A program made the position numbers and the translations under genes. The notes beneath the pieces were generated by a model. It saw only the letters and a program-made list of their open reading frames with translations. It made no database searches and was not told the DNA's origin. DNA of 64,000 bases from Pyronema omphalodes (taxonomy: Eukaryota; Ascomycota; Pezizomycetes; Pezizales; Pyronemataceae), in contig JAJJXM010000088.1 in NCBI GenBank assembly GCA_024516155.1, positions 122,780 through 186,779 on the forward strand, in the 5' to 3' direction. Below, one piece after another: positions 32,409 to 42,100 of the stretch. Position 1 is the stretch's first letter, and the number at the start of each line of letters is the position of its first letter.

Positions 32409-33664
32409 ACAACATTCATCAGCGGCAACCCTCCGCATCGTGTCCCACAATACAAATCGCAGCACCACCGCCCTCACGACGCTGCTAAACACAGCAAGCG
32501 CTACCACTGACATCATTCTTGTTCAAGAGGTAAACGTCAAGGACCTCAAATTTGCTATAACTCACCCCAACTTCATTCTTTTGCTTCCCCCCCGCGGTTA
32601 CCACAATGTCAACCGGACCGCCACTTATGTCTCTCGTTTGAACCCCCACATCAGCGTCACTCCTCGGCCAGATGTTACCGACGATCCGGACGTACAAGTC
32701 CTCGAGGTCCGCACGGCCCTAATACCCCCCTTTTACTTACTTAACATATATAACGAACGTGACCCGATCTCCAAACTATACACCCTGCCCCGAGCCCTCA
32801 CCCCCCTCGTCCTCCCTTGCCGATGTGTCACCACGGGAGACCTCAACGCGCACCATCCGTTGTGGGATTCCAACACTCGCACGAGAGCCTGAGCTGAAGA
32901 GCTCGTGGAACTAATCGAAACCCACCACTGGAATCTGGCGAACATCCCCGACGTCCCGACCCACCAGTACAAGGACGGCTCTGGCTGGTCGGTTCTTGAC
33001 CTAACCTTGACATCCCCCGCGATGACAAGGGAACTGACAAACTGGGCAGTCGATGACGACCTGGCTACGGGTTCAGACCACGAGGTCATCCGCTTTCAAC
33101 TGACATCTCTCCACCCAGACCATACCACCGCTACCCCCACCCACCCCGCGACTCAACTGGCAAAAAACGGACTGGGACACCTTTTCCATAGAGCTACAAG
33201 CCCTCGCCGAGGCCAGTCACCCATACTGGACACACCTCCGCCCAAACCCTTCCGCGAGTAACCTGGACGAATGGCCCGCCCTCCTTCGTGACTCCATTCA
33301 GAGGGCTGCCCAAAAGGCGCCACCCACCTTCACACCAACTCCTCGCTCGAGGAGGTGGTGGACGGAGGAACTACACACGACACGCCGGAACATGCAGAGC
33401 GCAAGAAAGAGGTGGAAATCAACTCGCCTCCCAGTCCATCATGCAGAGTACAAACGCCTCCGAAACACCCATTACCGCAGAGTACGACATGCACAGGACT
33501 CATTATGGGAAGAATACTTGGCCGCCGCAGAAGGCCCCGATGTTTGGGCCGCCTTCAGATACACAAACCCCCGACGCGCCCAACTGACCCCCCCAATTAC
33601 AACCCAGGTAGGTGGGGTTAATAAGGTACACGTTGATTTCGAAAGCAAAGTAAACGCCTTTCAG
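32401..33664 (+). pseudogene. LINE-D ORF2, endonuclease part
   Basis: ATG 32401. Endonuclease motifs VSHNTNRS, ILVQE, TGDLNAHH near 32835, then TGA at 32890-32892 where LINE-E has an Arg codon (CGA to TGA). Further on SDHEVIRF near 33076, a frameshift near 33150, and the linker to the gypsy-3 insertion after KVNAFQ. It continues at 42101. Confidence 0.82.
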
Positions 33665-34202
33665 TGTCACGGCACACGCCTGACGAGCCGTTGTGTTGCG
33701 TCATCATTATGTTGTCGTGATTGTTGATTGACATCGTGCCGTTGTCTTGCCGTGTTGTGTTGTGTTGCTGTTGTGTTGTTGTGTTGTTGTGTGTGCCGTG
33801 CCGTCGTGACTGATAGACTGATTGATGATGGATGACGTACCACGAGCTGGAGAGCTGTGGCGTCGCAGGTGAATTGATGGAGAATGGAAGCTTCAGGTAG
33901 CGATGTTGGATGACGGCCCAGCAAGAGTGCTGGCCGCCCCTTTGTACATAAGGAGGCTTGCCTCCCCGTTGTCGAGATTCTCCATCGAACGTCTTGTGTC
34001 TTCTCCTTGCTCCTAATATAAGACTTCTTCTCCCAAGTCCTACGTCACTCTTGTCCTTGTCCCTGTTCCTGTTTTGTGTGCCGTCCGTCTGACGAGCACT
34101 TCGGTCCTTGTCCTGCCGTTCCCCGTCCCGGAACCTGCCTAGTCCCCCCTTGCCGGTAGTGTTCAGTGTGTTCTTTGAACGTCCGTTCCTAGTTCCCTGA
34201 CA
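33665..34202 (+). repeat. LTR3, 5' LTR of gypsy-3
   Basis: Begins TGTCACGGCACACG and ends CCTGACA. Near its start is a T/G-rich low-complexity stretch of TGTTG-type repeats (33755-33800). Differs from the 3' LTR at about five sites, four of them C/T or G/A. Confidence 0.9.
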
Positions 34203-34237
34203 TTACGTTCGATCGATTAATTATTCAACCGACACGC
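34203..34237 (+). other. gypsy-3 short leader, presumed primer-binding site
   Basis: Only 35 bp from the LTR to the first ATG. The bases directly after the LTR (TTACGTTCGATCG) are conserved in the degenerate relative at 46132-46144 (TTATGTTTGATCG), which suggests the primer-binding site. The primer is unidentified. Confidence 0.45.
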
Positions 34238-34480
34238 ATGAACCCCACCGGTTCTGCCTGGACCTACGCACTAAAACAAGCTCTGGAAACGCACACCCTA
34301 AACGAAACCTTTGGGATTCCCGACAGATTCGCTGGCGCAGTGCGAAGAACCATCCGACGAGCAGAAAATAACTGCTACCTTGTGGTCCGCTGGGAACTCC
34401 AGGACTACACTTATCAGGAGCACATCCGCCGCACCATCAGACTCAAGCCAATCCTCAGAGCCCGCCAGAATGCATATTAA
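34238..34480 (+). CDS. gypsy-3 small upstream ORF (80 aa), unknown function
   Basis: ATG 34238, 80 codons, ending 11 bp inside the next ORF. No known domain recognised; it contains a basic helix-like stretch (VRRTIRRAENNCYLVVRWEL). The equivalent ORF in the copy at 45676-46112 keeps similar sequence (ALKQALE.../IPNRF) and the same TAA position before the next ATG. It could be a separate protein or the N-terminus of Gag reached by a frameshift. Confidence 0.5.
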   Translation: MNPTGSAWTYALKQALETHTLNETFGIPDRFAGAVRRTIRRAENNCYLVVRWELQDYTYQEHIRRTIRLKPILRARQNAY

Positions 34481-35818
34481 ACTTATTGATGAAGGACACT
34501 GGCAGCAAATTGTGAACGCTGCCGCCATGACCCAGTTCCCTGACGGCCATGAACCGCTTACTTTCACCAAACAACTCGCACAATCCATCTTAGACGCTCA
34601 GGACCACCCCACGGGTTATCTCTTAAACGACCTCGCGGAAACCCCCGGCTCCCGTAACAGCACTCGGGTATCCAGCCCTGTCGCCTCCCGCGCTCCGGAA
34701 GCTCCCACCCCTGCCCCCATTCCCCCTGTCGTGATTCAGACTGGCTCCGTCCAGGTTTACCTGAACGGCCAAGAACTAGCACCGCGAGCCGCCGCACCCC
34801 CTACCACAGCCGCAGCCGCAGCCCCCGCCCCCGCTATAATCGCACCAATTCCAAGACCCCCCCCCCCGAGACCCCGAGATCCTCCTAACCCCGGAGGAAC
34901 AAGCCGATACGAATGAAATTCACTATTACGAGAAGGAGCTCACCCGCCAGCGTGAACTCATCAACGCGCTACTCGCCTCCCCTGGCATCCGTGTGACCGG
35001 AGACAAAATCTCGGATCCGCCAACCTTCGACGGGTCCAACAGGGAGGACCTCCGCCGTTTTGTCTCCTTGCTTCGCATCAAGTTGGTGAGCGATGAACTA
35101 CGTTTCCCGACCCCCCATAAACGGATTTCTTATGCCATGGGCCGCCTCCGCCGACGCGCCTTGGATCAGATTCTTCCTTATATCAAGGAAAATGGCAACC
35201 GCTGGGCCCTCAACGACGTCGAGGACGTCATTAAAATTTTACAGCGTACCTTTGGAGACCCGGACGAGCGCGCAACGGCTCGTTTCAAACTACAAAATCT
35301 CCGACAAAACAACCGCGAATTTTCGGATTATTATGCAGAGATCTCCCGCCTAGTCGCAGAGTTAGGCTGGGACGAAGCCGCCACCATGGATGCCCTGCGT
35401 AACGGCCTGTCCCTCGAGCTGCACGAGAAGTTGGTTGGTGCCCCGCCCACCACCACGATGCACGAATTTGTTGACCAGTGCCAAAAATTGGACTCCCAAT
35501 TGAGAGCACTTGAGAACCTCCGCAAGCTGCGTACCAACCGCGGCCAAGTTAAACCCACTACCACCGCCACCCCCCGCCACCAGTCGCCCCACCCCCGCTA
35601 CCCAAGCCACCACCGCCTCCTCCAGCAAGCAAACCCCTGCCCAGGGACCCCGTCAGAAACTGTCGGCACAGGAGCGCGCGACCCGCCTGTCAGAAGGACG
35701 TTGCCTCTACTGCGGTGGCCTCGGCCACATGGCTGCGTCGTGCCCCGCCAAGACGAATGTTAAAGTGGCGAGCGTGGAATTATTGGATCCTGAAGAAGAG
35801 GTGTCGGGAAAAGAATAA
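34470..35818 (+). pseudogene. gypsy-3 gag, two C-run frameshifts
   Basis: ATG 34470 (MHIKLIDEGHWQQIV). The first frame goes to the C-run at about 34857-34867. The capsid part is then open in another frame (LTPEEQADTNEIHYYEKEL near 34890; DPPTFDGSNREDLRRFVSLL near 35015; REFSDYYAEISRLVAELGW near 35315), and after a second C-run near 35565-35575 the nucleocapsid with knuckle CLYCGGLGHMAASCP (35703-35747) runs to TAA 35816-35818. Gag forms the virus-like particle that packages the RNA. Confidence 0.82.
35806..35812 (+). promoter_or_regulatory. Slippery heptamer GGGAAAA at the gag-pol junction
   Basis: In the gag frame the codons are TCG GGA AAA GAA TAA. A -1 slip on G GGA AAA enters the pol frame at AGA ATA AAC, which is open into protease. 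The heptamer fits the X XXY YYZ rule and sits two codons before the gag stop. Confidence 0.6.
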
Positions 35819-37515
35819 ACCAGCTGCAAGAAGATGGCTCTGCCGCTGGTGGGAATATTATTTCTGATACATTGCTATTATCGGGCGCAAGTTTTACTGG
35901 AAAGTTAGAATGCAAACACCTTGTCCTCTCCTGTTCCTTGTTTTCCAATAACCGCTCCGTAAAAACAGTAGCGCTCGTTGACTGCGGCGCCACTGGTATC
36001 GCCTTTGTTGACCGCAATTTCGCCCGCCATCACAAACTCCCCCTAACCCCCCTATCCACCGCCCGAACGGTCGAAGTTATTGACGGCCACCCCATATCCT
36101 CAGGAAAAATCACACACCTCGCCCAAGTAGAGTGTACCATCAATGGTCACTCGGAAACCCTTCCCATGTTCGTCACGAAGTTGTGTCACTACCCGGTGGT
36201 GTTGGGCATCCCCTGGTTGAAGAAACACGACGTGACAATAAGCTTCAGTTCCAACACTGTAAGCTTCGACTCACAATACTGCCTAAGGAACTGCACCCCG
36301 TTGCCTGTGAGCACAACCTGTGTCGTGGTCCTGGACTCGAGGCCCCCTCCCGTTGTCCGCGAGCCCGACACAAACCCCATGCCAGAGTTAGAAGACTCGG
36401 TCCCCGACCCCCCAAACGAAACCCCAATAGCGATATCAAGCCTGACCATCTCCGACTTCAAAGAAATGGTAGAAGACGAAAGCTTGACAGTGTTCTCGCT
36501 ATCGTTGAACGAAATCACCGTCGCCCTACAAGACAAGCCCCCCCTCACGGATGATGAACTGAAAGACATGATCGCCGAAGAGTACCATGACTACCTCGAC
36601 TTGTTCAAGGAGGTCAACGCGAAGGAACTCCCCCCGCTCTGACCCTACGACCACAAGATCCCACTGAAAGAGGGATTCGTCCCCCCCTTTGGCCCGTTAT
36701 ACTCGCTGTCACGCAACGAGTTACAGACGCTGAAAGCGTGGCTCGATGAGAATTTGGAGAAAGGCTTTATACAACGCTCCCAATCATCAGCCGCCTCGCC
36801 GATATTATTCGTGAAAAAATCAGATGGGTCCCTACGCCTATGCGTAGATTACCGAAGACTGAATGAAGGAACCGAGAAGAATCGGTACCCGCTGCCATTG
36901 ATACAGGAAACGATGATGAATCTTTCCAAAGCTCAATATTTTACGACCCTTGATGTCCGCAGCGCCTATAACCTTATTAGAATGGCAGAAGGCGAAGAAT
37001 GGAAGACGGCCTTCCGCACAAGGTACGGCCTGTTCGAGTCAAAAGTGATGCCCTTTGGGCTCACCAACGCGCCTGCCGATTTCCAGGCATTCAGAAAGGA
37101 TGTCCTGAGACCATACCTGGACCAGTTTTGTACAGCATACTTGGATGATATCCTCATATTCTCTGAAACAAAGCCCGATCACACCTCACATGTCCGGAAG
37201 ATTCTGGAACGACTTAAACAAGAAAAATTACACCTGAAGCCAGAGAAGCGTAAGTTTGCTAAGACCGAAGTCCAATACCTGGGGTACAACATTGGCCGCG
37301 ACGGCACTCGCATGATGGATTCCAAAGTAGCGACAGTCAGAGACTGGAAGGAACCAACCAATCTGAAACAGGTCCAAGAGTTCCTGGGCTTCGCGAATTT
37401 CTACCGAAGATTAATCAAAGACTACTCAAAAGTGGTCTCCCCTCTGACGGCTCTGACCAAAAAGAAAGATGGTAAAGCAATCCCCTTTACCTGGGGTAAA
37501 GATCAGCAAAGCGCC
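35812..37515 (+). pseudogene. gypsy-3 pol N-terminal half: protease and RT
   Basis: The pol frame is reached by -1 shift. Protease: ALVDCGATGIAFVDRNFA near 35970 and VVLGIPWLKKHD near 36200. One TGA at 36640-36642 (ELPPL stop PYDHKI, where a CGN Arg or CAN His is expected). [21 protein letters not shown] near 36810, [14 protein letters not shown] near 37045, [10 protein letters not shown] near 37139 (catalytic Asp pair), [15 protein letters not shown] near 37382. It ends in the tether at the HL4 target site and continues at 39522. Confidence 0.88.
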
Positions 37516-37720
37516 ACCGCACACACCACACGGCAACGGCGACCCCCCCCCCTGCATTCTCAATAACGAGCACCGAAACCCCCGCTTTTCTCATCGGATT
37601 CGGATTCGCAGCACTCTATTACGTTATTCTCTGAATTTTCAGGGAATTCTACGTTGTTTTTGTTGACTTTTGTCGCAAAATCAGAGTTTTCACGAGTTTT
37701 GGCTTACCCCACCTCACGAA

Positions 37721-39175
37721 ATGTCGCCAAAACAACGACAGAACAACGCCCGACGATCGAAACGGTCCGAAAACGCGTACAATGTTCTAGCCGACCCTCC
37801 TCATGATGGATCCAATCCTACTTTTGATGGAAGAGATGGAATAGTTGATGAAGTTGATGGAAACTTCGCTGGAAGGCCCTTCCAGAGCGTGGTCTTGGCA
37901 GGATCACCAGTTCCTTCGGCTTCAACAAAGCAGCAACAGGCGACAACTGAACAAAGCCGGTTCAGCGACTACCGCCGCGCGTGTGTATCTGCAATTAATA
38001 AGGCAATCGCAGTTGACGACAACTATGCCACCCTAGATCAACTGTTTCATGACAACCAAGCCGAACTCACCGGCGCCAGCTTCCTGGGGATACAACAGAT
38101 CCACCGGGACACACAGCGACGCTTCAATACACTCGAGGAATCCATACGCAACAACAACGATGCGATACACGGCAGATTCGACGTCATGATGACGAAATTC
38201 AACGATCTGCTCTTCGAAAACGCGACGCTGCGCAAAGCATACGACTCTACACAGGCAGAAACAGCAGCTCTCAAGGCTGCTGTGGACGCCCTGACGAAGA
38301 AAATCGAAGAACAGCAACAAGTCATTTCGGCGCCCCCCTCACCGAACCTCACGGCCTCTTCCTCAGCGATGGAAGAGATGACTATGCAACTGTCCGTCGT
38401 CCAACATGACATTCAGGATGTCCTGGACGCTGTCCGCAACCCTGCTGGCAAGAGAAAGCGAAGGGGAAGCGACCAGAACACCGAACCCACCTCACCAACG
38501 ACCAGAGCACCGGTCAACCACAAACCGAGAGCTGCATCACCGGTGCGAAGCCTGATGCACTCGAAACATGCGACTATCGCCGCCCAGGACAAGCTTGATG
38601 CCCTCAAGCCTATGTCCCCCCTACCTCTCCTCGCCATCACGTCAACCGATGCGACACCGGAACCTCACCCTGACAGTTCATCTGCTCAGGACACACCTCT
38701 ACCCGACGCCCCAAGCACTGCCCCTGCTGAGACGAACGGATGGAAGACTGTGGAGGCGAAGGCTACGCAGAAGTAGAAGATGAAAGCGCAGGAGACGAGA
38801 CCTACGGCAGCGACACCGAGCAAGACCCCTACAACGAAGAATGGTGGAAGGGGAAAGAATACCCACCAACCCAGACAGACAACCCCCTCCGCAAAGAAGA
38901 CTTGGGCAGAAGTCGTCAAGAGCGGAGGCATCAACGTCCAGATCGTGCTTGGGAATGGCAATCTTGGACTTACAACACCACCGACAAGAAGGGGAGAGAG
39001 GCGAGGCGGGGCAGCGAGAAGGCTGAGGAAGAAGGAAGGAGAAGGGGAGAGAGGGGAGGAGAAGAGGGGCAGGGCGGGCCCGGGTGTCTCAAAGGGCAAA
39101 GAGTCAGGAGACACCGGCGGAGGAGTTGAGAGAGGGGAGGAGAGTGGGGGCGTAGGTGGCCCGGCGGCTGTTTAA
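37721..39175 (+). pseudogene. HL4 coiled-coil protein with one premature TAG
   Basis: ATG 37721. The frame is open except TAG at 38774-38776, where other copies have AAG (KATQKKK), a single-base nonsense change. Body of the EESIRNNNDAIHGR/NDLLFENATLRK type, C-terminus of the AAAT type. Otherwise nearly identical to HL3. Confidence 0.8.
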
Positions 39176-39447
39176 CTTTGCTTTGGTTTTGTTTTTGCTT
39201 TGTGGGGGAAATAAAGGCGGAAGAATGGTTAAAAATGGGAGGGGAAGGGTGGAGGAAATGGGGGAACGACCCGGCGAGGTGGCCTCCGAGCGTACAGGGC
39301 TCCTGGAACAGACGACGCTTGACGAACAAAAGCACAACGAGACTTGGGGGTCTACAACCCCACACCCTAACGACAAGCTCTGGGGCATACCCAGTGAGAG
39401 CCTGGCCTGACACCCGGGTTTCTTAATTCTGTATTTACTGTAGATTC

Positions 39448-39472
39448 CGCCATAACCTTACGGTTGGATGCG
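39448..39472 (+). other. 3' terminal stem-loop of HL4 (CGC/GCG type)
   Basis: CGC/GCG outer and AACC/GGTT inner stems, TTAC loop; A/T tetranucleotide tail to 39508. Confidence 0.7.
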
Positions 39473-39521
39473 TGTATGAGTTAATAAATAAATATATAAA
39501 TAAATAAATCAGCAAAGCGCC

Positions 39522-41546
39522 TTCGACCGACTGAAGGATGCATTTACATCAGCACCGATTCTCAAGCACTTCGACCACGAGAAACCGATTGTGGTAGAAA
39601 CAGACGCATCTGACTATGTGTCTGCTGGAGTCTTATCACAATACGACGACGATAACGTGTTACACCCCGTCGCATTTTATTCCAAGAAGCATTCCCCGGC
39701 AGAATGCAACTACGAAATCTATGACAAAGAACTACTGGCAATAGTTCGTTGTTTCGAGGAATGGCGTCCCCACTTAGAGGGTTCCGCCTTCCCTATAAAA
39801 GTATTGACAGATCACAAGAATCTCGAATACTTTATGACGACAAAGCTGCTGAACAGACGACAAGCACGCTGGTCCGAGTTCCTGTCTCGGTTCAACTTTG
39901 TGATCACCTATCGACCGGGAACGTTGGGAGGGAAACCGGACGCCCTGACAAGACGAGCCGCCGACCTCCCGGAAGAGGGAGACGAACGCATACTGGCGAA
40001 CCAACAAGCTGTTCTGAAGCCACAAAACCTTCAGTTATGCATGACCCCGCCCATGAAGCTCGCACCTTCCGAAGTAGACCTCCTGTTCACAGAGGGCTAC
40101 AAGACAGATTCATTCCCCAACCGAGTGTTGGGAATGCTGGAAGATGGTACACAAATCTGTAAGGACATATCACTCGCCGATTGCTCCGTGTTGGAAAACA
40201 GATTGTACTACCGAGACTGCCTCTATGTCCCCGCGTTGGATAAACTACGATTGAAACTACTACAAGATCACCACGACCCCCCCACCATGGGACACCCGGG
40301 CCGTGCAAAGACTTTCGAACTCCTCGCCAGGAATTATTACTGGCCCTCGATGAGAAAAGATGTGGACCAATTCGTCCGAAATTGCCACACTTGTAAAAGA
40401 ACAAAAGCTACCCGCCACGCACCCTATGGAACCTTGAAGCCCCTACCGGTCCCGCACCACCCTTGGCAGAATATATCTGTGGACTTTGTTACTGGACTAC
40501 CGACATCAGAAGGCTTCGACGCAATATGTGCGATCGTTTGCCGACTCACGAAACAGCGGCACTTAGTGCCCTGTCACTCCACGATAGTCGCAGAAGGCTT
40601 CGCGCAACTCTTCCTGGAAAACGTATTCAAACTACACGGCCTGCCAGACACAGTAGTGTCCGACCGCGGTCCGCAATTTGTGGCCCATTTCTGGAAACAC
40701 CTGGCAAATTGCATGGGTATCGAAATTGCCACGAGTACGGCCTTCCATCCCCAAACCGACGGCCAAACAGAGAGAATTAACGCGGTTACGGAGCAATATC
40801 TCCGCGCGTACGTCTGTTATTTACAAGACGATTGGAAGAAACTTTTACCACTGGCAGAATTTGCTGCAAATAACCAAGTATCAGATACAACGTCGCTGTC
40901 TCCGTTCTACGCTATATACGGCCGACACCCCAAATGCTCTTTCGAGCTGGAAATCAGGACAGACAATCCTGAAGAAGTGACAGCGAACGAGGTAGCGGAA
41001 AGGATGTCACACATCCATGACGTCTTACGTTCGGAAATGAAATACGCCCAAGCCCGCCACATAGAAGCCGCCGACAATTCCCGACTCCCCGCGCCGGTCT
41101 TCAAACCAGGAGACCTAGTATGGCTGGACGCCCGCAACCTCAGAACCCGCCGCCCCTCGAAGAAACTGGAAAACAAACACCTAGGCCCCTTCACCGTGTT
41201 ACGACCCATTGGATCCCACGCCTATGAATTGGATATACCGGAAACAATGAAACATCATAGGACCTTCCCCGTGTCCCTACTAAACCCCGCCCCTTCGGAC
41301 CCCCTCCCTGGCCAGATTATCCCACCGCCCCTACCGGTAGTCGTAGACGGCGAAGAAGAATGGTTCGTGGATCAAATTCTGGATAGCCGTTGGTCAAGAG
41401 GAAACCTGCAGTACCTCGTCAAGTGGACCGGCCACGACTCCCCAACCTGGGAACCGGAAACAAACCTATCCGAAACTGAGGCCGCCGAGAAATTCCATCA
41501 GTTATACCCAGACAAATCTTCTCCTCTCGTAGGAACTCGAGCCTAA
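39522..41546 (+). CDS. gypsy-3 pol C-terminal half: RNase H, integrase, chromodomain
   Basis: About 670 codons without a stop. RNase H (VVETDASDYVSAGVLSQ near 39590, DKELLAIVRCFEEW near 39723, LTDHKNLEYF near 39806); integrase HHCC zinc finger (HPGRAKTFELL to CHTCKR, about 40288-40400); core D,D,E (SVDFVTG near 40477, VSDRGPQF near 40656, DGQTERIN near 40759); GPFTV/GDLVWLD region; chromodomain EEEWFVDQILDSR to YLVKWTGHDSPTWEP (about 41350-41460). It reads in frame with 37515 once HL4 and one TSD copy are removed. Confidence 0.9.
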   Translation, partial: FDRLKDAFTSAPILKHFDHEKPIVVETDASDYVSAGVLSQYDDDNVLHPVAFYSKKHSPAECNYEIYDKELLAIVRCFEEWRPHLEGSAFPIKVLTDHKNLEYFMTTKLLNRRQARWSEFLSRFNFVITYRPGTLGGKPDALTRRAADLPEEGDERILANQQAVLKPQNLQLCMTPPMKLAPSEVDLLFTEGYKTDSFPNRVLGMLEDGTQICKDISLADCSVLENRLYYRDCLYVPALDKLRLKLLQDHHDPPTMGHPGRAKTFELLARNYYWPSMRKDVDQFVRNCHTCKRTKATRHAPYGTLKPLPVPHHPWQNISVDFVTGLPTSEGFDAICAIVCRLTKQRHLVPCHSTIVAEGFAQLFLENVFKLHGLPDTVVSDRGPQFVAHFWKHLANCMGIEIATSTAFHPQTDGQTERINAVTEQYLRAYVCYLQDDWKKLLPLAEFAANNQVSDTTSLSPFYAIYGRHPKCSFELEIRTDNPEEVTANEVAERMSHIHDVLRSEMKYAQARHIEAADNSRLPAPVFKPGDLVWLDARNLRTRRPSKKLENKHLGPFTVLRPIGSHAYELDIPETMKHHRTFPVSLLNPAPSDPLPGQIIPPPLPVVVDGEEEWFVDQILDSRWSRGNLQYLVKWTGHDSPTWEPETNLSETEAAEKFHQLYPDKSSPLVGTRA

Positions 41547-41557
41547 CGGGGGGGTAC
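41546..41557 (+). other. Polypurine tract of gypsy-3
   Basis: AACGGGGGGGTAC directly before the 3' LTR start TGTCACGG. Confidence 0.6.
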
Positions 41558-42095
41558 TGTCACGGCACACGGCTGACGAGCCGTTGTGTTGCGTCATCAT
41601 TATGTTGTCGTGATTGTTGATTGACATTGTGCCGTTGTCTTGCCGTGTTGTGTTGTGTTGCTGTTGTGTTGTTGTGTTGTTGTGTGTGTCGTGCCGTCGT
41701 GACTGACAGACTGATTGATGATGGATGACGTACCACGAGCTGGAGAGCTGTGGCGTCGCAGGTGAATTGATGGAGAACGGAAGCTTCAGGTAGCGATGTT
41801 GGATGACGGCCCAGCAAGAGTGCTGGCCGCCCCTTTGTACATAAGGAGGCTTGCCTCCCCGTTGTCGAGATTCTCCATCGAACGTCTTGTGTCTTCTCCT
41901 TGCTCCTAATATAAGACTTCTTCTCCCAAGTCCTACGTCACTCTTGTCCTTGTCCCTGTTCCTGTTTTGTGTGCCGTCCGTCTGACGAGCACTTCGGTCC
42001 TTGTCCTGCCGTTCCCCGTCCCGGAACCTGCCTAGTCCCCCCTTGCCGGTAGTGTTCAGTGTGTTCTTTGAACGTCCGTTCCTAGTTCCCTGACA
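41558..42095 (+). repeat. LTR3, 3' LTR of gypsy-3
   Basis: 538 bp, TGTCACGG ... TGACA, followed by TSD ttcag. Nearly identical to the 5' LTR. Confidence 0.9.
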
Positions 42096-42100
42096 TTCAG

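Larger units (their letters stand above)
37516..39508 (+). mobile_element. HL4: complete half-LINE, AAAT tail
   Basis: A 1993-bp element with 13-bp TSD tcagcaaagcgcc (37503-37515 and 39509-39521) in gypsy-3 pol. Layout: 5' end accgcacacaccacacgg with a C10 run, 5' UTR, ORF, 3' UTR, stem-loop, AAAT/ATAT tail. Because gypsy-3 is itself a younger insertion, HL activity is younger still. Confidence 0.92.
33665..42095 (+). mobile_element. gypsy-3: near-complete Ty3/gypsy chromovirus
   Basis: Two 538-bp LTRs (33665-34202 and 41558-42095, TG...CA, about five differences seen) and a 5-bp TSD ttcag at 33660-33664 and 42096-42100 in LINE-D ORF2. Internal order: small ORF, gag, protease, RT, RNase H, integrase, chromodomain, purine tract. 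HL4 is inserted between RT and RNase H. Similar LTRs indicate youth, yet gag-pol has frameshifts in C-runs and one TGA. Confidence 0.92.

Noticed and set aside
33720..33830. A satellite or centromeric repeat (TGTTG-rich)
   Set aside because: It is a short low-complexity part of LTR3, present once per LTR.
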